A DNA stretch of 38,803 bases, taken from NCBI GenBank assembly GCA_003507655.1, contig DNUZ01000006.1, positions 1 through 38,803 on the forward strand, written 5' to 3'. The number at the start of each line of letters is the position of its first letter. Position 1 is the stretch's first letter. Positions 23,316 to 31,619 of this stretch are shown one piece after another. A program made the position numbers and the translations under genes. The stretch is from Lachnospiraceae bacterium. GTDB lineage: Bacteria > Bacillota > Clostridia > Lachnospirales > Lachnospiraceae. The notes beneath the pieces were generated by a model, which did no database searches, was not told the DNA's origin, and was given only the letters and a program-made list of their open reading frames with translations.

Positions 23316-24569
23316 TTGGAAAATCAGTTTTTTGTAGATTCAGAATATTTGTCAAAAGAAGCCTTAGAGCGGAAACACCGTTTAGAAACAGACCCGTCTT
23401 TTCGCAAAAACCATATGGAGTACCTGCCGGGAATGGAGCAGATTGATTCTAATGTCTGTTCCGATGTGATGGGACAGGTGCAGACTTATGATTATGAAAA
23501 ATATACGGCAAAAGATGTGCGGGCAGCATTAGAGCATGCAACCTGTACGGTAGAGGATTTTAAAGCGTTATTATCCCCGGCGGCAGAGCCTTTTTTAGAG
23601 CAGATGGCAGAACGGGCGAGATTAGAGACCGGGAAACATTTTGGCAACACGGTATATCTGTTTACCCCTTTATATATAGCAAATTATTGTGAAAATTATT
23701 GCGTTTACTGCGGTTTTAACTGTTATAACCATATCAGCCGCATGAAGCTCAGTATGGAGCAGATTGAACATGAGATGCAGGTCATTGCAGACAGCGGAAT
23801 GGAAGAGATCCTGATCCTGACCGGAGAGAGCAGGAGTAAGAGTGATGTGGCTTACATAGGAGAAGCCTGTAAGTTAGCAAGAAAATATTTCCGCATGGTG
23901 GGACTTGAAATTTATCCGGTCAATACGGAGGAGTACCGTTATCTTCACGAGTGCGGAGCAGATTATGTCACTGTCTTTCAGGAAACATACGATGCAAAAA
24001 AATATGAAACCCTGCACTTAGCAGGACACAAACGTGTATGGCCCTACCGCTTTGACGCACAGGAGAGGGCATTGATGGGGGGGATGCGTGGAGTTGCATT
24101 TTCAGCACTGTTAGGACTTTCGGATTTTCGTAAAGATGCGCTTGCAAGTGCACTGCATGTATACTATTTGCAGCGTAAATATCCGCATGCAGAAATGTCC
24201 TTATCCTGTCCGAGACTTCGTCCGATCATCAATAACGATAAGATCAATCCATTGGATGTGCATGAAAAGCAGCTTTGCCAGATCCTCTGTGCGTATCGTA
24301 TTTTTTTGCCGTTTGTGGGAATTACGGTATCTTCCCGTGAGAGTGCAGAATTCCGTAACGGAATTGTGAAGATCGCAGCAACAAAAGTCTCCGCGGGAGT
24401 TTCTACCGGCATCGGAGACCATGAGAGCAAATACAGTGGAAAGGAGACAGGCTGTAAACAGGGCGATGAGCAGTTTGAGATTGACGACAGCCGAAGCCTT
24501 GAGAAAATGTATCAGGATATGTCCGGGGAAGGTTTGCAGCCTGTGCTGAATGATTATCTCTATGTCTGA
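23316..24569 (+). CDS. thiH: 2-iminoacetate synthase ThiH (radical SAM tyrosine lyase)
   Basis: A 417-aa radical SAM enzyme that cleaves tyrosine to p-cresol and dehydroglycine, the nitrogen-carbon unit for the thiazole. The [4Fe-4S] cysteines C125-x3-C129-x2-C132 (CENYCVYC) are present. The ThiH/BATS C-terminal region follows. The start is TTG at 23316, preceded by AGGAGGG. It needs low-potential reductant, fitting the anaerobic lifestyle; flavodoxin or ferredoxin would supply it. tenI overlaps its 3' end. Confidence 0.96.
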   Translation: MENQFFVDSEYLSKEALERKHRLETDPSFRKNHMEYLPGMEQIDSNVCSDVMGQVQTYDYEKYTAKDVRAALEHATCTVEDFKALLSPAAEPFLEQMAERARLETGKHFGNTVYLFTPLYIANYCENYCVYCGFNCYNHISRMKLSMEQIEHEMQVIADSGMEEILILTGESRSKSDVAYIGEACKLARKYFRMVGLEIYPVNTEEYRYLHECGADYVTVFQETYDAKKYETLHLAGHKRVWPYRFDAQERALMGGMRGVAFSALLGLSDFRKDALASALHVYYLQRKYPHAEMSLSCPRLRPIINNDKINPLDVHEKQLCQILCAYRIFLPFVGITVSSRESAEFRNGIVKIAATKVSAGVSTGIGDHESKYSGKETGCKQGDEQFEIDDSRSLEKMYQDMSGEGLQPVLNDYLYV

Positions 24570-25161
24570 TATCTTATGTGTTACAAACCGTAGTCTTTGT
24601 AAAGAGGATTTCCTTGTTCGGATTGAAAAGATTGCCAAAACAGAAGCAGCAGGGATCATTTTGCGGGAAAAAGACCTGAGCGAAGAGGAATATCAGGCAT
24701 TGGCAGAAAAGATACTTACCATATGTCAAAAACAAAAAATGCAATGCATATTGCACACACACAAAAAAGTTGCAAGAAAACTTGCATACAATGCCATACA
24801 TCTGCCGATGCCAATACTTCGCACTCTGCCGGAAAAAGAACGGGATGCATTTCAAATACTCGGAGCCTCCTGCCATTCCTTAGAAGAAGCAGTGGAAGCA
24901 GAAAAACTTGGCTGTACCTATATAACGGCAGGTCATATCTATGAAACCGATTGTAAGAAAGGCTTGCCCGGAAGAGGCATAGGATTTTTAAAAAAAATCT
25001 GTGAAACTGTTTCCATACCGGTGTATGCTATTGGTGGAATCAATCCGGAAAATATCTGCGAAGTAAAAAAAGCAGGGGCAGCCGGCGGTTGTATCATGAG
25101 TGGATGGATGCAGTGTGAAGATGTGCGGGAATATCTGAAATGCTTAAAGCATGATAAGTAA
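24562..25161 (+). CDS. tenI: Thiazole tautomerase TenI (ThiE-like fold)
   Basis: A 199-aa TIM-barrel protein of the ThiE/TenI superfamily. The segment GHIYETDCKKGLPGRG, then IPVYAIGGINPENI, matches TenI rather than ThiE; the His of GHIY corresponds to the catalytic His I recall for Bacillus TenI. TenI speeds aromatisation of the thiazole product of ThiG. ThiE-type pyrophosphate-binding residues are not evident, so thiamine phosphate synthase activity is unlikely. No clear ribosome site; the start at 24562 overlaps the thiH stop and suggests coupling (24550 is an alternative). It is last in the thi operon. Confidence 0.85.
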   Translation: MSDILCVTNRSLCKEDFLVRIEKIAKTEAAGIILREKDLSEEEYQALAEKILTICQKQKMQCILHTHKKVARKLAYNAIHLPMPILRTLPEKERDAFQILGASCHSLEEAVEAEKLGCTYITAGHIYETDCKKGLPGRGIGFLKKICETVSIPVYAIGGINPENICEVKKAGAAGGCIMSGWMQCEDVREYLKCLKHDK

Positions 25162-25195
25162 ATAATACAAGCAGCTCCCCGGTCAGATAGGATTC

Positions 25196-25411
25196 AAAAA
25201 CATTTTTTCTTCTGACAACAAATTACAACGATACAAATCAAATATGGAAAGTTTCTTTTTGTGCAATGGAGATGAAACTTAAGAAAGCGTGAAGTCCACT
25301 GGCTTCACGCTTTCTGCTTTATAAGGTTCATCGGAATGTTATGCACAAGGAAACTTGGAATAATTGATTTGTATCATAGCCAAGTTGTATCAATCAGTTT
25401 TTAATGTTTTT
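25196..25411. repeat. 216-bp imperfect palindrome between tenI and the ABC-F gene
   Basis: The two halves are inverted copies of each other. From the outside in, the paired blocks are: AAAAACATT (25196) with AATGTTTTT (25403); CTGA with TCAG; TACAAC with GTTGTA; GATACAAATCAA (25230) with TTGATTTGTATC (25364); AAGTTTC with GAAACTT; TTGTGCA with TGCACAA; GATGAAACTTA (25271) with TAAGGTTCATC (25322); and AGAAAGCGTGAAG with CTTCACGCTTTCT. The centre is at 25295-25302. Unpaired GGA faces GGA at two places. It fills the space between convergent genes. It is probably MITE-like or a large bidirectional terminator. Its right arm is related to 8615-8660. Confidence 0.75.
25282..25320. terminator. Central hairpin of the palindrome, bidirectional terminator
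   Basis: A 13-bp perfect stem (25282-25294 with 25303-25315) has an 8-nt loop. T-rich sequence follows on both strands but is interrupted (TTTCTGCTTT), so termination may also depend on the larger palindrome. Confidence 0.7.
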
Positions 25412-27052
25412 CTAATTATCATTCTCATCATCCGATGACATCGAATACACCTGACGTTTTCTTGCCATCTCATCACTTTCAAGATACTCGTCATAAGTTG
25501 TAATCTTGTCAATGATAGTACCGTTTGGAAGGATTTCCATAATACGGTTCGCAGAGGTCTGCACGATCTGGTGGTCTCTGGATGCAAAGAGCAGTACACC
25601 AGGGAACTTGATCAGACCATTGTTCAAAGCAGTAATGGATTCCATGTCTAAGTGGTCGGTCGGCTCATCTAAGATGAGGACATTAGAAGCCTCGATCATC
25701 ATACGGGAGAGCAGTACACGGACCTTCTCACCACCGGAAAGTACACGCATTTTTTTCACACCGTCATCTCCGGCAAATAACATTCTGCCTAAGAAACCGC
25801 GGACATAGGTAGCATCCTTAATCTCAGAGAACTGTGTCAGCCAGTCAACAATTGCTAAATCTGTATCAAAGATTTCCGTATTGTCTTTTGGGAAATAGGA
25901 CTGTGAGGTTGTCACGCCCCATTTATAGGTTCCCTCATCCGGTTCCATTTCTCCGGTTAAAATCTTAAAGAGAACCGTCTTTGCAAATTCATTTCCACCG
26001 ACAAAAGCAATCTTATCATCATGTCCGACAATAAAGGAAATATTATCCAATACTTTTTCGCCGTCAATTGTTTTGCTCAATCCTTCCACAGTCAGAACTT
26101 CGTTGCCGATTTCACGCTCCGGACGGAAGTCAATATAAGGATATTTTCTGCTCGAAGGCTTGATTTCATCCAACTGGATTTTTTCAAGAGCCTTCTTTCT
26201 GGAGGTAGCCTGTTTGGATTTAGAAGCATTTGCGGAGAAACGGGAGATAAATTCCTGTAACTCTTTGATTTTTTCTTCCTTCTTTTTATTGGCTTCCTTC
26301 ATCTGTTTCATTAAAAGCTGGCTGGACTCATACCAGAAATCATAGTTACCGGCATAGAGCTGGATTTTTCCATAATCAATATCAGCAGTATGGGTGCAGA
26401 CCTTATTCAGGAAATAACGGTCATGGGAAACTACGATTACCGTATTTTCAAAATTAATCAAAAATTCCTCTAACCATGCAATGGCATCCAGATCCAAGTG
26501 GTTCGTCGGCTCATCTAAGAGCAGAATGTCAGGATTGCCGAAAAGTGCCTGTGCGAGGAGTACCTTGACCTTGAGAGCACCCGGAAGCTCAGACATCATA
26601 GAATAGTGGTTCTCAGTAGGAATACCAAGACCGTTTAACAGCATAGCAGCATCGGATTCAGCATTCCAGCCGTCCATTTCCGCAAACTCTGCTTCAAGTT
26701 CGCTGGCACGGATGCCGTCCTCATCAGAAAAATCTTCTTTCGCATAAATTGCATCTTTTTCCTTCATAATGTCATAAAGACGCTGATTTCCCATGATAAC
26801 GGTATCTAAAACCGTAAACGCATCATATTTAAAATGATCCTGCTGTAAGAAGCTCAGGCGCTGTCCCGGAGTAATAACGATATCTCCGCTGGTCGGCTCT
26901 AACTGACCGGAAAGAATTTTTAAAAAAGTGGACTTTCCTGCACCGTTCGCACCAATCATACCGTAGCAGTTGCCCTCGGTAAATTTAATATTGACATCTT
27001 CAAATAAGGCTTTTTTCCCCAGCCTTAAGGTAATGTTGTTTGCACTTATCAT
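25412..27052 (-). CDS. ABC-F family ATPase (YkpA/YbiT type)
   Basis: A 546-aa soluble protein with two ATPase domains joined by a linker (about residues 245-325, EANKKKEEKIKELQEFISRFSANASKSKQATSRKKAL) that contacts tRNA on the ribosome in this family. Domain 1 has a normal Walker A (GANGAGKST) and Walker B (LLLDEPTNHLD), but the signature reads LPGALKVKV. Domain 2 has a normal signature (VLSGGEKVRV), but its Walker A reads GGNEFAKT and the H-loop SRDHQ. So one composite site looks intact and the other degenerate. Start at 27052 (MISANNITLRLG) with AAAGG upstream; the longer frame to 27166 adds no recognisable sequence. Confidence 0.93.
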   Translation of the reverse strand: MISANNITLRLGKKALFEDVNIKFTEGNCYGMIGANGAGKSTFLKILSGQLEPTSGDIVITPGQRLSFLQQDHFKYDAFTVLDTVIMGNQRLYDIMKEKDAIYAKEDFSDEDGIRASELEAEFAEMDGWNAESDAAMLLNGLGIPTENHYSMMSELPGALKVKVLLAQALFGNPDILLLDEPTNHLDLDAIAWLEEFLINFENTVIVVSHDRYFLNKVCTHTADIDYGKIQLYAGNYDFWYESSQLLMKQMKEANKKKEEKIKELQEFISRFSANASKSKQATSRKKALEKIQLDEIKPSSRKYPYIDFRPEREIGNEVLTVEGLSKTIDGEKVLDNISFIVGHDDKIAFVGGNEFAKTVLFKILTGEMEPDEGTYKWGVTTSQSYFPKDNTEIFDTDLAIVDWLTQFSEIKDATYVRGFLGRMLFAGDDGVKKMRVLSGGEKVRVLLSRMMIEASNVLILDEPTDHLDMESITALNNGLIKFPGVLLFASRDHQIVQTSANRIMEILPNGTIIDKITTYDEYLESDEMARKRQVYSMSSDDENDN

Positions 27053-27100
27053 AAGATATAACCTTTCTATATAATGTGTTCTTTTTCCTAATCCTTTAAT

Positions 27101-27128
27101 ATTGTAACGTAAAATCCGTATTTTGCAA
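27101..27128 (-). promoter_or_regulatory. Promoter of the ABC-F gene
   Basis: On the minus strand TTGCAA (27128-27123) and TACAAT (27106-27101) are 16 bp apart. The leader would be about 40 bases. Confidence 0.6.
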
Positions 27129-27159
27129 GTTTTTTCGTGGAAAACAGGGCGGTTTCTAT

Positions 27160-27179
27160 AGAACACCTGTCCGTGTTCT
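27160..27179. promoter_or_regulatory. Inverted repeat AGAACAC-N6-GTGTTCT
   Basis: A perfect 7-6-7 inverted repeat in the intergenic region between the divergent ABC-F and pyruvate oxidoreductase genes. GTGTTCT occurs once more at 27076-27082 in the ABC-F leader. It could be an operator; no regulator is identified. Confidence 0.4.
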
Positions 27180-27221
27180 TGATTTTAAACAAAAATATCT
27201 TTAGGAATTCGGGGAAAACTA

Positions 27222-27258
27222 TTGATTTTTTGGACAAATTTCATTATATTACTATATT
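27222..27258 (+). promoter_or_regulatory. Promoter(s) of the pyruvate:ferredoxin oxidoreductase gene
   Basis: Two overlapping promoters with 17-bp spacing are visible: TTGATT (27222-27227) with TATATT (27245-27250), and TTGGAC (27230-27235) with TATATT (27253-27258). Either gives a leader of about 95-105 bases. Confidence 0.6.
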
Positions 27259-27359
27259 AGAGACATTGTGAAAACATTGTCAAGAATTTGGTTCTTTACC
27301 ATACCAGAAGTATGGTACCAGTCACACTGGGATACACAAAAATAGGAGGAAAAAGTATC

Positions 27360-30300
27360 ATGAAACGATCAATGAAAACTATGGATGGTAACCATGCAGC
27401 AGCTCATGCTTCATATGCATACACAGATGTTGCAGCTATCTATCCGATTACTCCATCTTCCGTAATGGCAGAAGCTACGGACGAATGGGCAACACAGGGA
27501 AGAAAGAACATCTTCGGACAGACCGTACAGGTAACAGAGATGCAGTCTGAGGCAGGTGCAGCAGGTACTGTACATGGTTCCTTAACAGCAGGTGCTCTTA
27601 CAACTACTTACACAGCTTCCCAGGGATTATTATTAATGATTCCTAACCTTTACAAAATTGCTGGTGAAGGACTTCCGGGTGTATTCAATGTGTCCGCACG
27701 TTGTGTAGCAACCCACGCATTAAACATTTTTGGTGATCATTCAGACGTTTACGCCTGTCGTCAGACCGGTGCTGCAATGCTCTGTGAATCATCCGTACAG
27801 GAAGTAATGGACTTAACTCCTGTTGCTCACTGTGCAGCATTAGAAGGAAAACTTCCTTTCATCAACTTCTTTGATGGATTCCGTACATCTCACGAAATTC
27901 AGAAGATTGAGACATGGGATTACGAAGATTTAAAAGACATGGTAGACATGAACGCAATTGACGAGTTCAGAAAAGGAGCTTTAAATCCAAATCATCCATG
28001 CCAGTTAGGTTCTGCTCAGAACCCTGACATCTTCTTCCAGACAAGAGAGTCATGTAACTCCACATACGATGCAATGCCTGCAATCGTACAGAAATACATG
28101 GACAAAGTAAACGAGAAGATTGGTACAGATTATAAATTATTCAACTACTACGGAGCTGCTGATGCTGAGAAGATCATCATCGCTATGGGTTCTGTATGTG
28201 ATACAATCGACGAGACAATCGACTACTTAATGGCAAGAGGCGAGAAAGTCGGAGTTGTAAAAGTACGTCTTTACAGACCATTCTGCAAAGAAGCTTTAAT
28301 CGAGGCAATTCCTGACACAGTAAAATCTATCGCAGTATTAGACAGAACAAAAGAGCCTGGTTCTCTTGGCGAGCCGTTATACTTAGACGTAGTAGCAGCA
28401 TTAAAGGGAAGCAAGTTCGATTCTGTTAAGATTACAAGCGGACGTTACGGTTTAGGTTCTAAAGATACAACACCTGGACAGATTATCGCTGTATACAACA
28501 ACACAGAAAAAGAAAGATTTACAATCGGTATCTACGATGATGTAACAAACCTTTCTCTTGAAGTAAAAGAAGATCCTGTTACAACACCGGAAGGAACCAT
28601 CAACTGTAAATTCTGGGGTCTTGGTGCTGACGGTACTGTTGGTGCTAACAAGAACTCCATCAAGATCATTGGTGATAACACAGACATGTATGCTCAGGCA
28701 TATTTTGACTATGACTCCAAAAAATCCGGTGGTGTTACAATGTCTCACTTACGTTTTGGTAAGAAGGCAATCAAGTCTACTTACTTAATCAAACAGGCAA
28801 ACTTTGTAGCATGCCATAACCCATCTTATGTTCGTAAGTACAACATGGTTCAGGAATTAGTACCGGGCGGAACATTCTTACTGAACTGCTCATGGTCACC
28901 GGAAGAGTTAGAGACACACTTACCTGGACAGGTTAAGAGATATATCGCAGAGAACGATATCCAGTTCTATACCATCGACGGTATCAAGATCGGTAAAGAA
29001 ATCGGACTTGGCGGACGTATCAATACCGTACTTCAGTCTGCATTCTTCAAATTAGCAGCAATCATCCCAGAGGAGACTGCAATTGAGTTAATGAAGGCAG
29101 CAGCAAAAGCTACTTATGGTAAAAAAGGTGATAAGATTGTACAGATGAACTACGATGCAATCGATGCCGGAGCAACAGGCGTTGTTAAAATTGACGTACC
29201 TGCAAGCTGGAAAGATGCAAAAGACGAGAGCTTTGCACAGACAGCAACCGGAGACAGAAAAGACGTTGTAGATTTCGTTAACGATATCCAGATTCCTGTA
29301 AACGCTCAGGAAGGAAATAAGATTCCTGTATCTGTAGTTAAGACATACGAGCATGGCCAGACACCATCCGGTGCATCTGCATTTGAGAAACGTGGTATTG
29401 CAGTAGACGTTCCGGTATGGAATTCTGCAAACTGTATCCAGTGTAACATCTGTTCTTATGTATGTCCTCACGCAGTTATCCGTCCGGTTGCTATGACCGA
29501 GGAAGAGGCTGCTAAGGCTCCGGAAGGAATGCAGATGAAAGACATGAACGGAATGCCTGGATACAAATTCTCCATCACAGTATCAGCTCTTGACTGTACA
29601 GGATGTGGTTCTTGTGTAAACGTATGTCCTGGTATGAAGGGTGAAAAGGCAATCTCTATGGCTAACTGCGAAGAGAACGTAGGCGAGCAGAAGTACTTCG
29701 ACTATGGTGTAACCTTAGATCCAAAACCGGAAGTTGTAGAGAAATTCAAAGAAGCAACTGTAAAAGGTTCTCAGTTCAAACAGCCATTACTTGAGTTCTC
29801 AGGAGCTTGTGGTGGATGTGGAGAGACACCTTACGCAAAATTAATCACTCAGTTATTTGGTGATAGAATGTACATTGCAAACGCAACAGGATGTTCTTCT
29901 ATCTGGGGTAACTCCTCACCTTCTACACCATACACAGTAAACGAAAAAGGACATGGTCCTGCATGGTCTAACTCCTTATTCGAGGATGCTGCTGAGTTTG
30001 GTTATGGTATGTTATTAGGACACAAAGCTATCAGAGCTAAATTACAGTCCAAAGTAGAAGCATTAGTTGCAGATGGTAAAAACGCAGATGTAAAAGCTGC
30101 CGGACAGGAATGGTTAGATACCTTCAACAGCGGTGTAACAAATGGTGCTGCAACAGATAAATTAGTAGCTGCATTAGAGGCTTGCGGATGTGACGCTTCC
30201 AAAGATATCCTTGCTGAAAAAGATTTCTTAGCTAAGAAATCCCAGTGGATCTTCGGTGGTGACGGTTGGGCATACGATATCGGATTCGGTGGAGTTGACC

Positions 30301-30899
30301 ATGTATTAGCAAGCGGACAGGATGTAAACATCATGGTATTCGATACAGAGGTTTACTCTAACACAGGTGGACAGTCCTCAAAGGCTACACCAACAGGTGC
30401 AATCGCACAGTTCGCAGCAGGCGGTAAAGAAGTGAAGAAGAAAGACTTAGCTTCTATCGCAATGAGCTATGGTTATGTATATGTTGCACAGATCGCAATG
30501 GGTGCTGATTACAACCAGTGTGTAAAAGCAATTGCAGAAGCTGAAGCATATCCGGGACCATCATTAGTAATCGCTTACGCTCCATGTATCAACCACGGTA
30601 TCAAAGTTGGTATGAGCAAAGCTCAGACAGAGGAGAAATTAGCTGTTGAGGCTGGTTACTGGCATACATTCCGTTACAACCCAGCTCTGAAAGCAGAAGG
30701 AAAAGCTGCATTCTCCTTAGACAGCAAAGCTCCTACAGGAGATTACAAAGCATTCTTAAACGGAGAGGTTCGTTACAACGCATTAGCAAGATTCAACCCA
30801 GAAAGAGCAGAAGAATTATTTGCAAAATCTGAAGAGACAGCAAAAGAGCGTTATGAATACCTCAACAAACTTATTACCTTATATGGTGGCGAGAACTAA
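27360..30899 (+). CDS. nifJ: Pyruvate:ferredoxin (flavodoxin) oxidoreductase
   Basis: A 1179-aa one-chain enzyme that oxidises pyruvate to acetyl-CoA and CO2 and reduces ferredoxin or flavodoxin; central to butyrate/acetate fermentation. Domain order: pyrimidine-binding transketolase-like domain with YPITPSSVMAE, transketolase C domain, CoA-binding gamma region with GCGGRI-like GLGGRINT, two [4Fe-4S] clusters (C692, C695, C698, C702; C746, C749, C752, C756), then the TPP-pyrophosphate domain with the proximal-cluster cysteines (GACGGCGETPY, CSSIWG) and GDGWAYD (D968). ATG at 27360 follows AGGAGG; the upstream in-frame start at 27288 lacks a site. Confidence 0.97.
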   Translation: MKRSMKTMDGNHAAAHASYAYTDVAAIYPITPSSVMAEATDEWATQGRKNIFGQTVQVTEMQSEAGAAGTVHGSLTAGALTTTYTASQGLLLMIPNLYKIAGEGLPGVFNVSARCVATHALNIFGDHSDVYACRQTGAAMLCESSVQEVMDLTPVAHCAALEGKLPFINFFDGFRTSHEIQKIETWDYEDLKDMVDMNAIDEFRKGALNPNHPCQLGSAQNPDIFFQTRESCNSTYDAMPAIVQKYMDKVNEKIGTDYKLFNYYGAADAEKIIIAMGSVCDTIDETIDYLMARGEKVGVVKVRLYRPFCKEALIEAIPDTVKSIAVLDRTKEPGSLGEPLYLDVVAALKGSKFDSVKITSGRYGLGSKDTTPGQIIAVYNNTEKERFTIGIYDDVTNLSLEVKEDPVTTPEGTINCKFWGLGADGTVGANKNSIKIIGDNTDMYAQAYFDYDSKKSGGVTMSHLRFGKKAIKSTYLIKQANFVACHNPSYVRKYNMVQELVPGGTFLLNCSWSPEELETHLPGQVKRYIAENDIQFYTIDGIKIGKEIGLGGRINTVLQSAFFKLAAIIPEETAIELMKAAAKATYGKKGDKIVQMNYDAIDAGATGVVKIDVPASWKDAKDESFAQTATGDRKDVVDFVNDIQIPVNAQEGNKIPVSVVKTYEHGQTPSGASAFEKRGIAVDVPVWNSANCIQCNICSYVCPHAVIRPVAMTEEEAAKAPEGMQMKDMNGMPGYKFSITVSALDCTGCGSCVNVCPGMKGEKAISMANCEENVGEQKYFDYGVTLDPKPEVVEKFKEATVKGSQFKQPLLEFSGACGGCGETPYAKLITQLFGDRMYIANATGCSSIWGNSSPSTPYTVNEKGHGPAWSNSLFEDAAEFGYGMLLGHKAIRAKLQSKVEALVADGKNADVKAAGQEWLDTFNSGVTNGAATDKLVAALEACGCDASKDILAEKDFLAKKSQWIFGGDGWAYDIGFGGVDHVLASGQDVNIMVFDTEVYSNTGGQSSKATPTGAIAQFAAGGKEVKKKDLASIAMSYGYVYVAQIAMGADYNQCVKAIAEAEAYPGPSLVIAYAPCINHGIKVGMSKAQTEEKLAVEAGYWHTFRYNPALKAEGKAAFSLDSKAPTGDYKAFLNGEVRYNALARFNPERAEELFAKSEETAKERYEYLNKLITLYGGEN

Positions 30900-30916
30900 G
30901 ATCGTTTCATAAACTA

Positions 30917-30958
30917 AAAGAAAGGAAGCAGTGGACGTAAGTCTGCTGCTTTCTTTTT
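30917..30958 (+). terminator. Terminator of the pyruvate oxidoreductase gene
   Basis: AAAGAAAG pairs with CTTTCTTT and GCAG with CTGC across a small bulge, and the 3' side ends in TTTCTTTTT. Confidence 0.7.
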
Positions 30959-31002
30959 GCTGTTAAGGGCAATCCCGTTGAAATGCTCAACATAGAGGTC
31001 CT

Positions 31003-31203
31003 TTGCGATGGATATGTCAGCTTGTGTTAGAGATCATCCTTGGTTTCAAGGTGCCGAAGGTCAGTGTGCATGTGGAACACAGTATTCTGATCAGTTCCGA
31101 TTTCAGAAGCGTCCGTTTAGATGTTTACGCAAGCGATGAACTGAAAGTTGGCTATGATATTGAGACACAGAACGAAGATGCAGGGAATCTTGCAAAGATG
31201 TAG
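31003..31203 (+). pseudogene. Fragment of Rpn-family recombination-promoting nuclease/putative transposase
   Basis: The translated stretch LVLEIILGFKVPKVSVHVEH, then SDFRSVRLDVYASDELKVGYDIETQNEDAGNLAKM, matches the catalytic part of Rpn/PD-(D/E)XK proteins (LDV and E-x-Q core). The frame has only a TTG start inside the domain, in-frame stops just upstream (30964, 30979), and ends at 31201-31203 before the RYY motif and the C-terminal two thirds. No ribosome site is seen. It is therefore a decayed remnant. Confidence 0.65.
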
Positions 31204-31286
31204 GTGGGATTTTGTCATCCGATCAATCAAAGCAGTCAAATCGAATCATGACAGGGAGCTTACCATGGAAAGATTTCAAAAGAGGC

Positions 31287-31358
31287 GGTATGTTCCGCTT
31301 AGTAATCTAACAGATTCAAAAAAATGGGTATGTTCCGGTCAACAATCTAACAGTTTTA
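31287..31358. repeat. Direct repeat, two copies with 40-bp period
   Basis: Both copies share GGTATGTTCCG, then five differing bases, then AATCTAACAG followed by an A-rich tail. Two copies only, so this is not a CRISPR array; it may belong to the decayed element next to it. Confidence 0.6.
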
Positions 31359-31489
31359 AAAACACCCAAAATATCAAAAGTATCGTAAAAATTCACAAAT
31401 ATTCAAAAATTCACAGAAAAGAACAGGACAGGAGTCTGTCTAAGACAAAACACGATCAGGTACTTTTTGGGACAATCAGGTAGACAGAC

Positions 31490-31517
31490 TTGACGTTTTT
31501 CAGTATCTTAGTAATAA
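31490..31517 (+). promoter_or_regulatory. Promoter of the GT8 gene
   Basis: TTGACG (31490-31495) and TAATAA (31512-31517) are 16 bp apart. The right arm of the 10-bp inverted repeat (31481-31490) abuts the -35. Confidence 0.5.
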
Positions 31518-31619
31518 TAAAAATAATACAAAAATACAAACACAAGCCGTAGCATATCCATATTCAGACATATATTTATTATTTTTGCGGCTATGTAGAA
31601 AATGAACGAGGAACAGAGT

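Larger units (their letters stand above)
31204..31601. other. AT-rich noncoding region with short repeats
   Basis: About 400 bases without a convincing gene. It holds a two-copy direct repeat of 40-bp period (31287-31318 and 31327-31358, both starting GGTATGTTCCG and containing AATCTAACAG), a stretch of ATTCA/AAAAATTCAC micro-repeats (31386-31416), a perfect 10-bp inverted repeat (AGTCTGTCTA 31433-31442, TAGACAGACT 31481-31490), and a promoter for the next gene. Confidence 0.5.

Noticed and set aside
24562..25161. Calling the last thi gene thiE
   Set aside because: The sequence matches the TenI motif and lacks obvious ThiE pyrophosphate-binding residues.
31287..31358. Possible CRISPR array
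   Set aside because: Only two imperfect copies with a 40-bp period, no third repeat and no cas genes.
31148..31483. 111-codon plus-strand frame after the Rpn fragment
   Set aside because: It runs through direct repeats and AT-rich micro-repeats, has unlike composition, no ribosome site and no recognisable domain.
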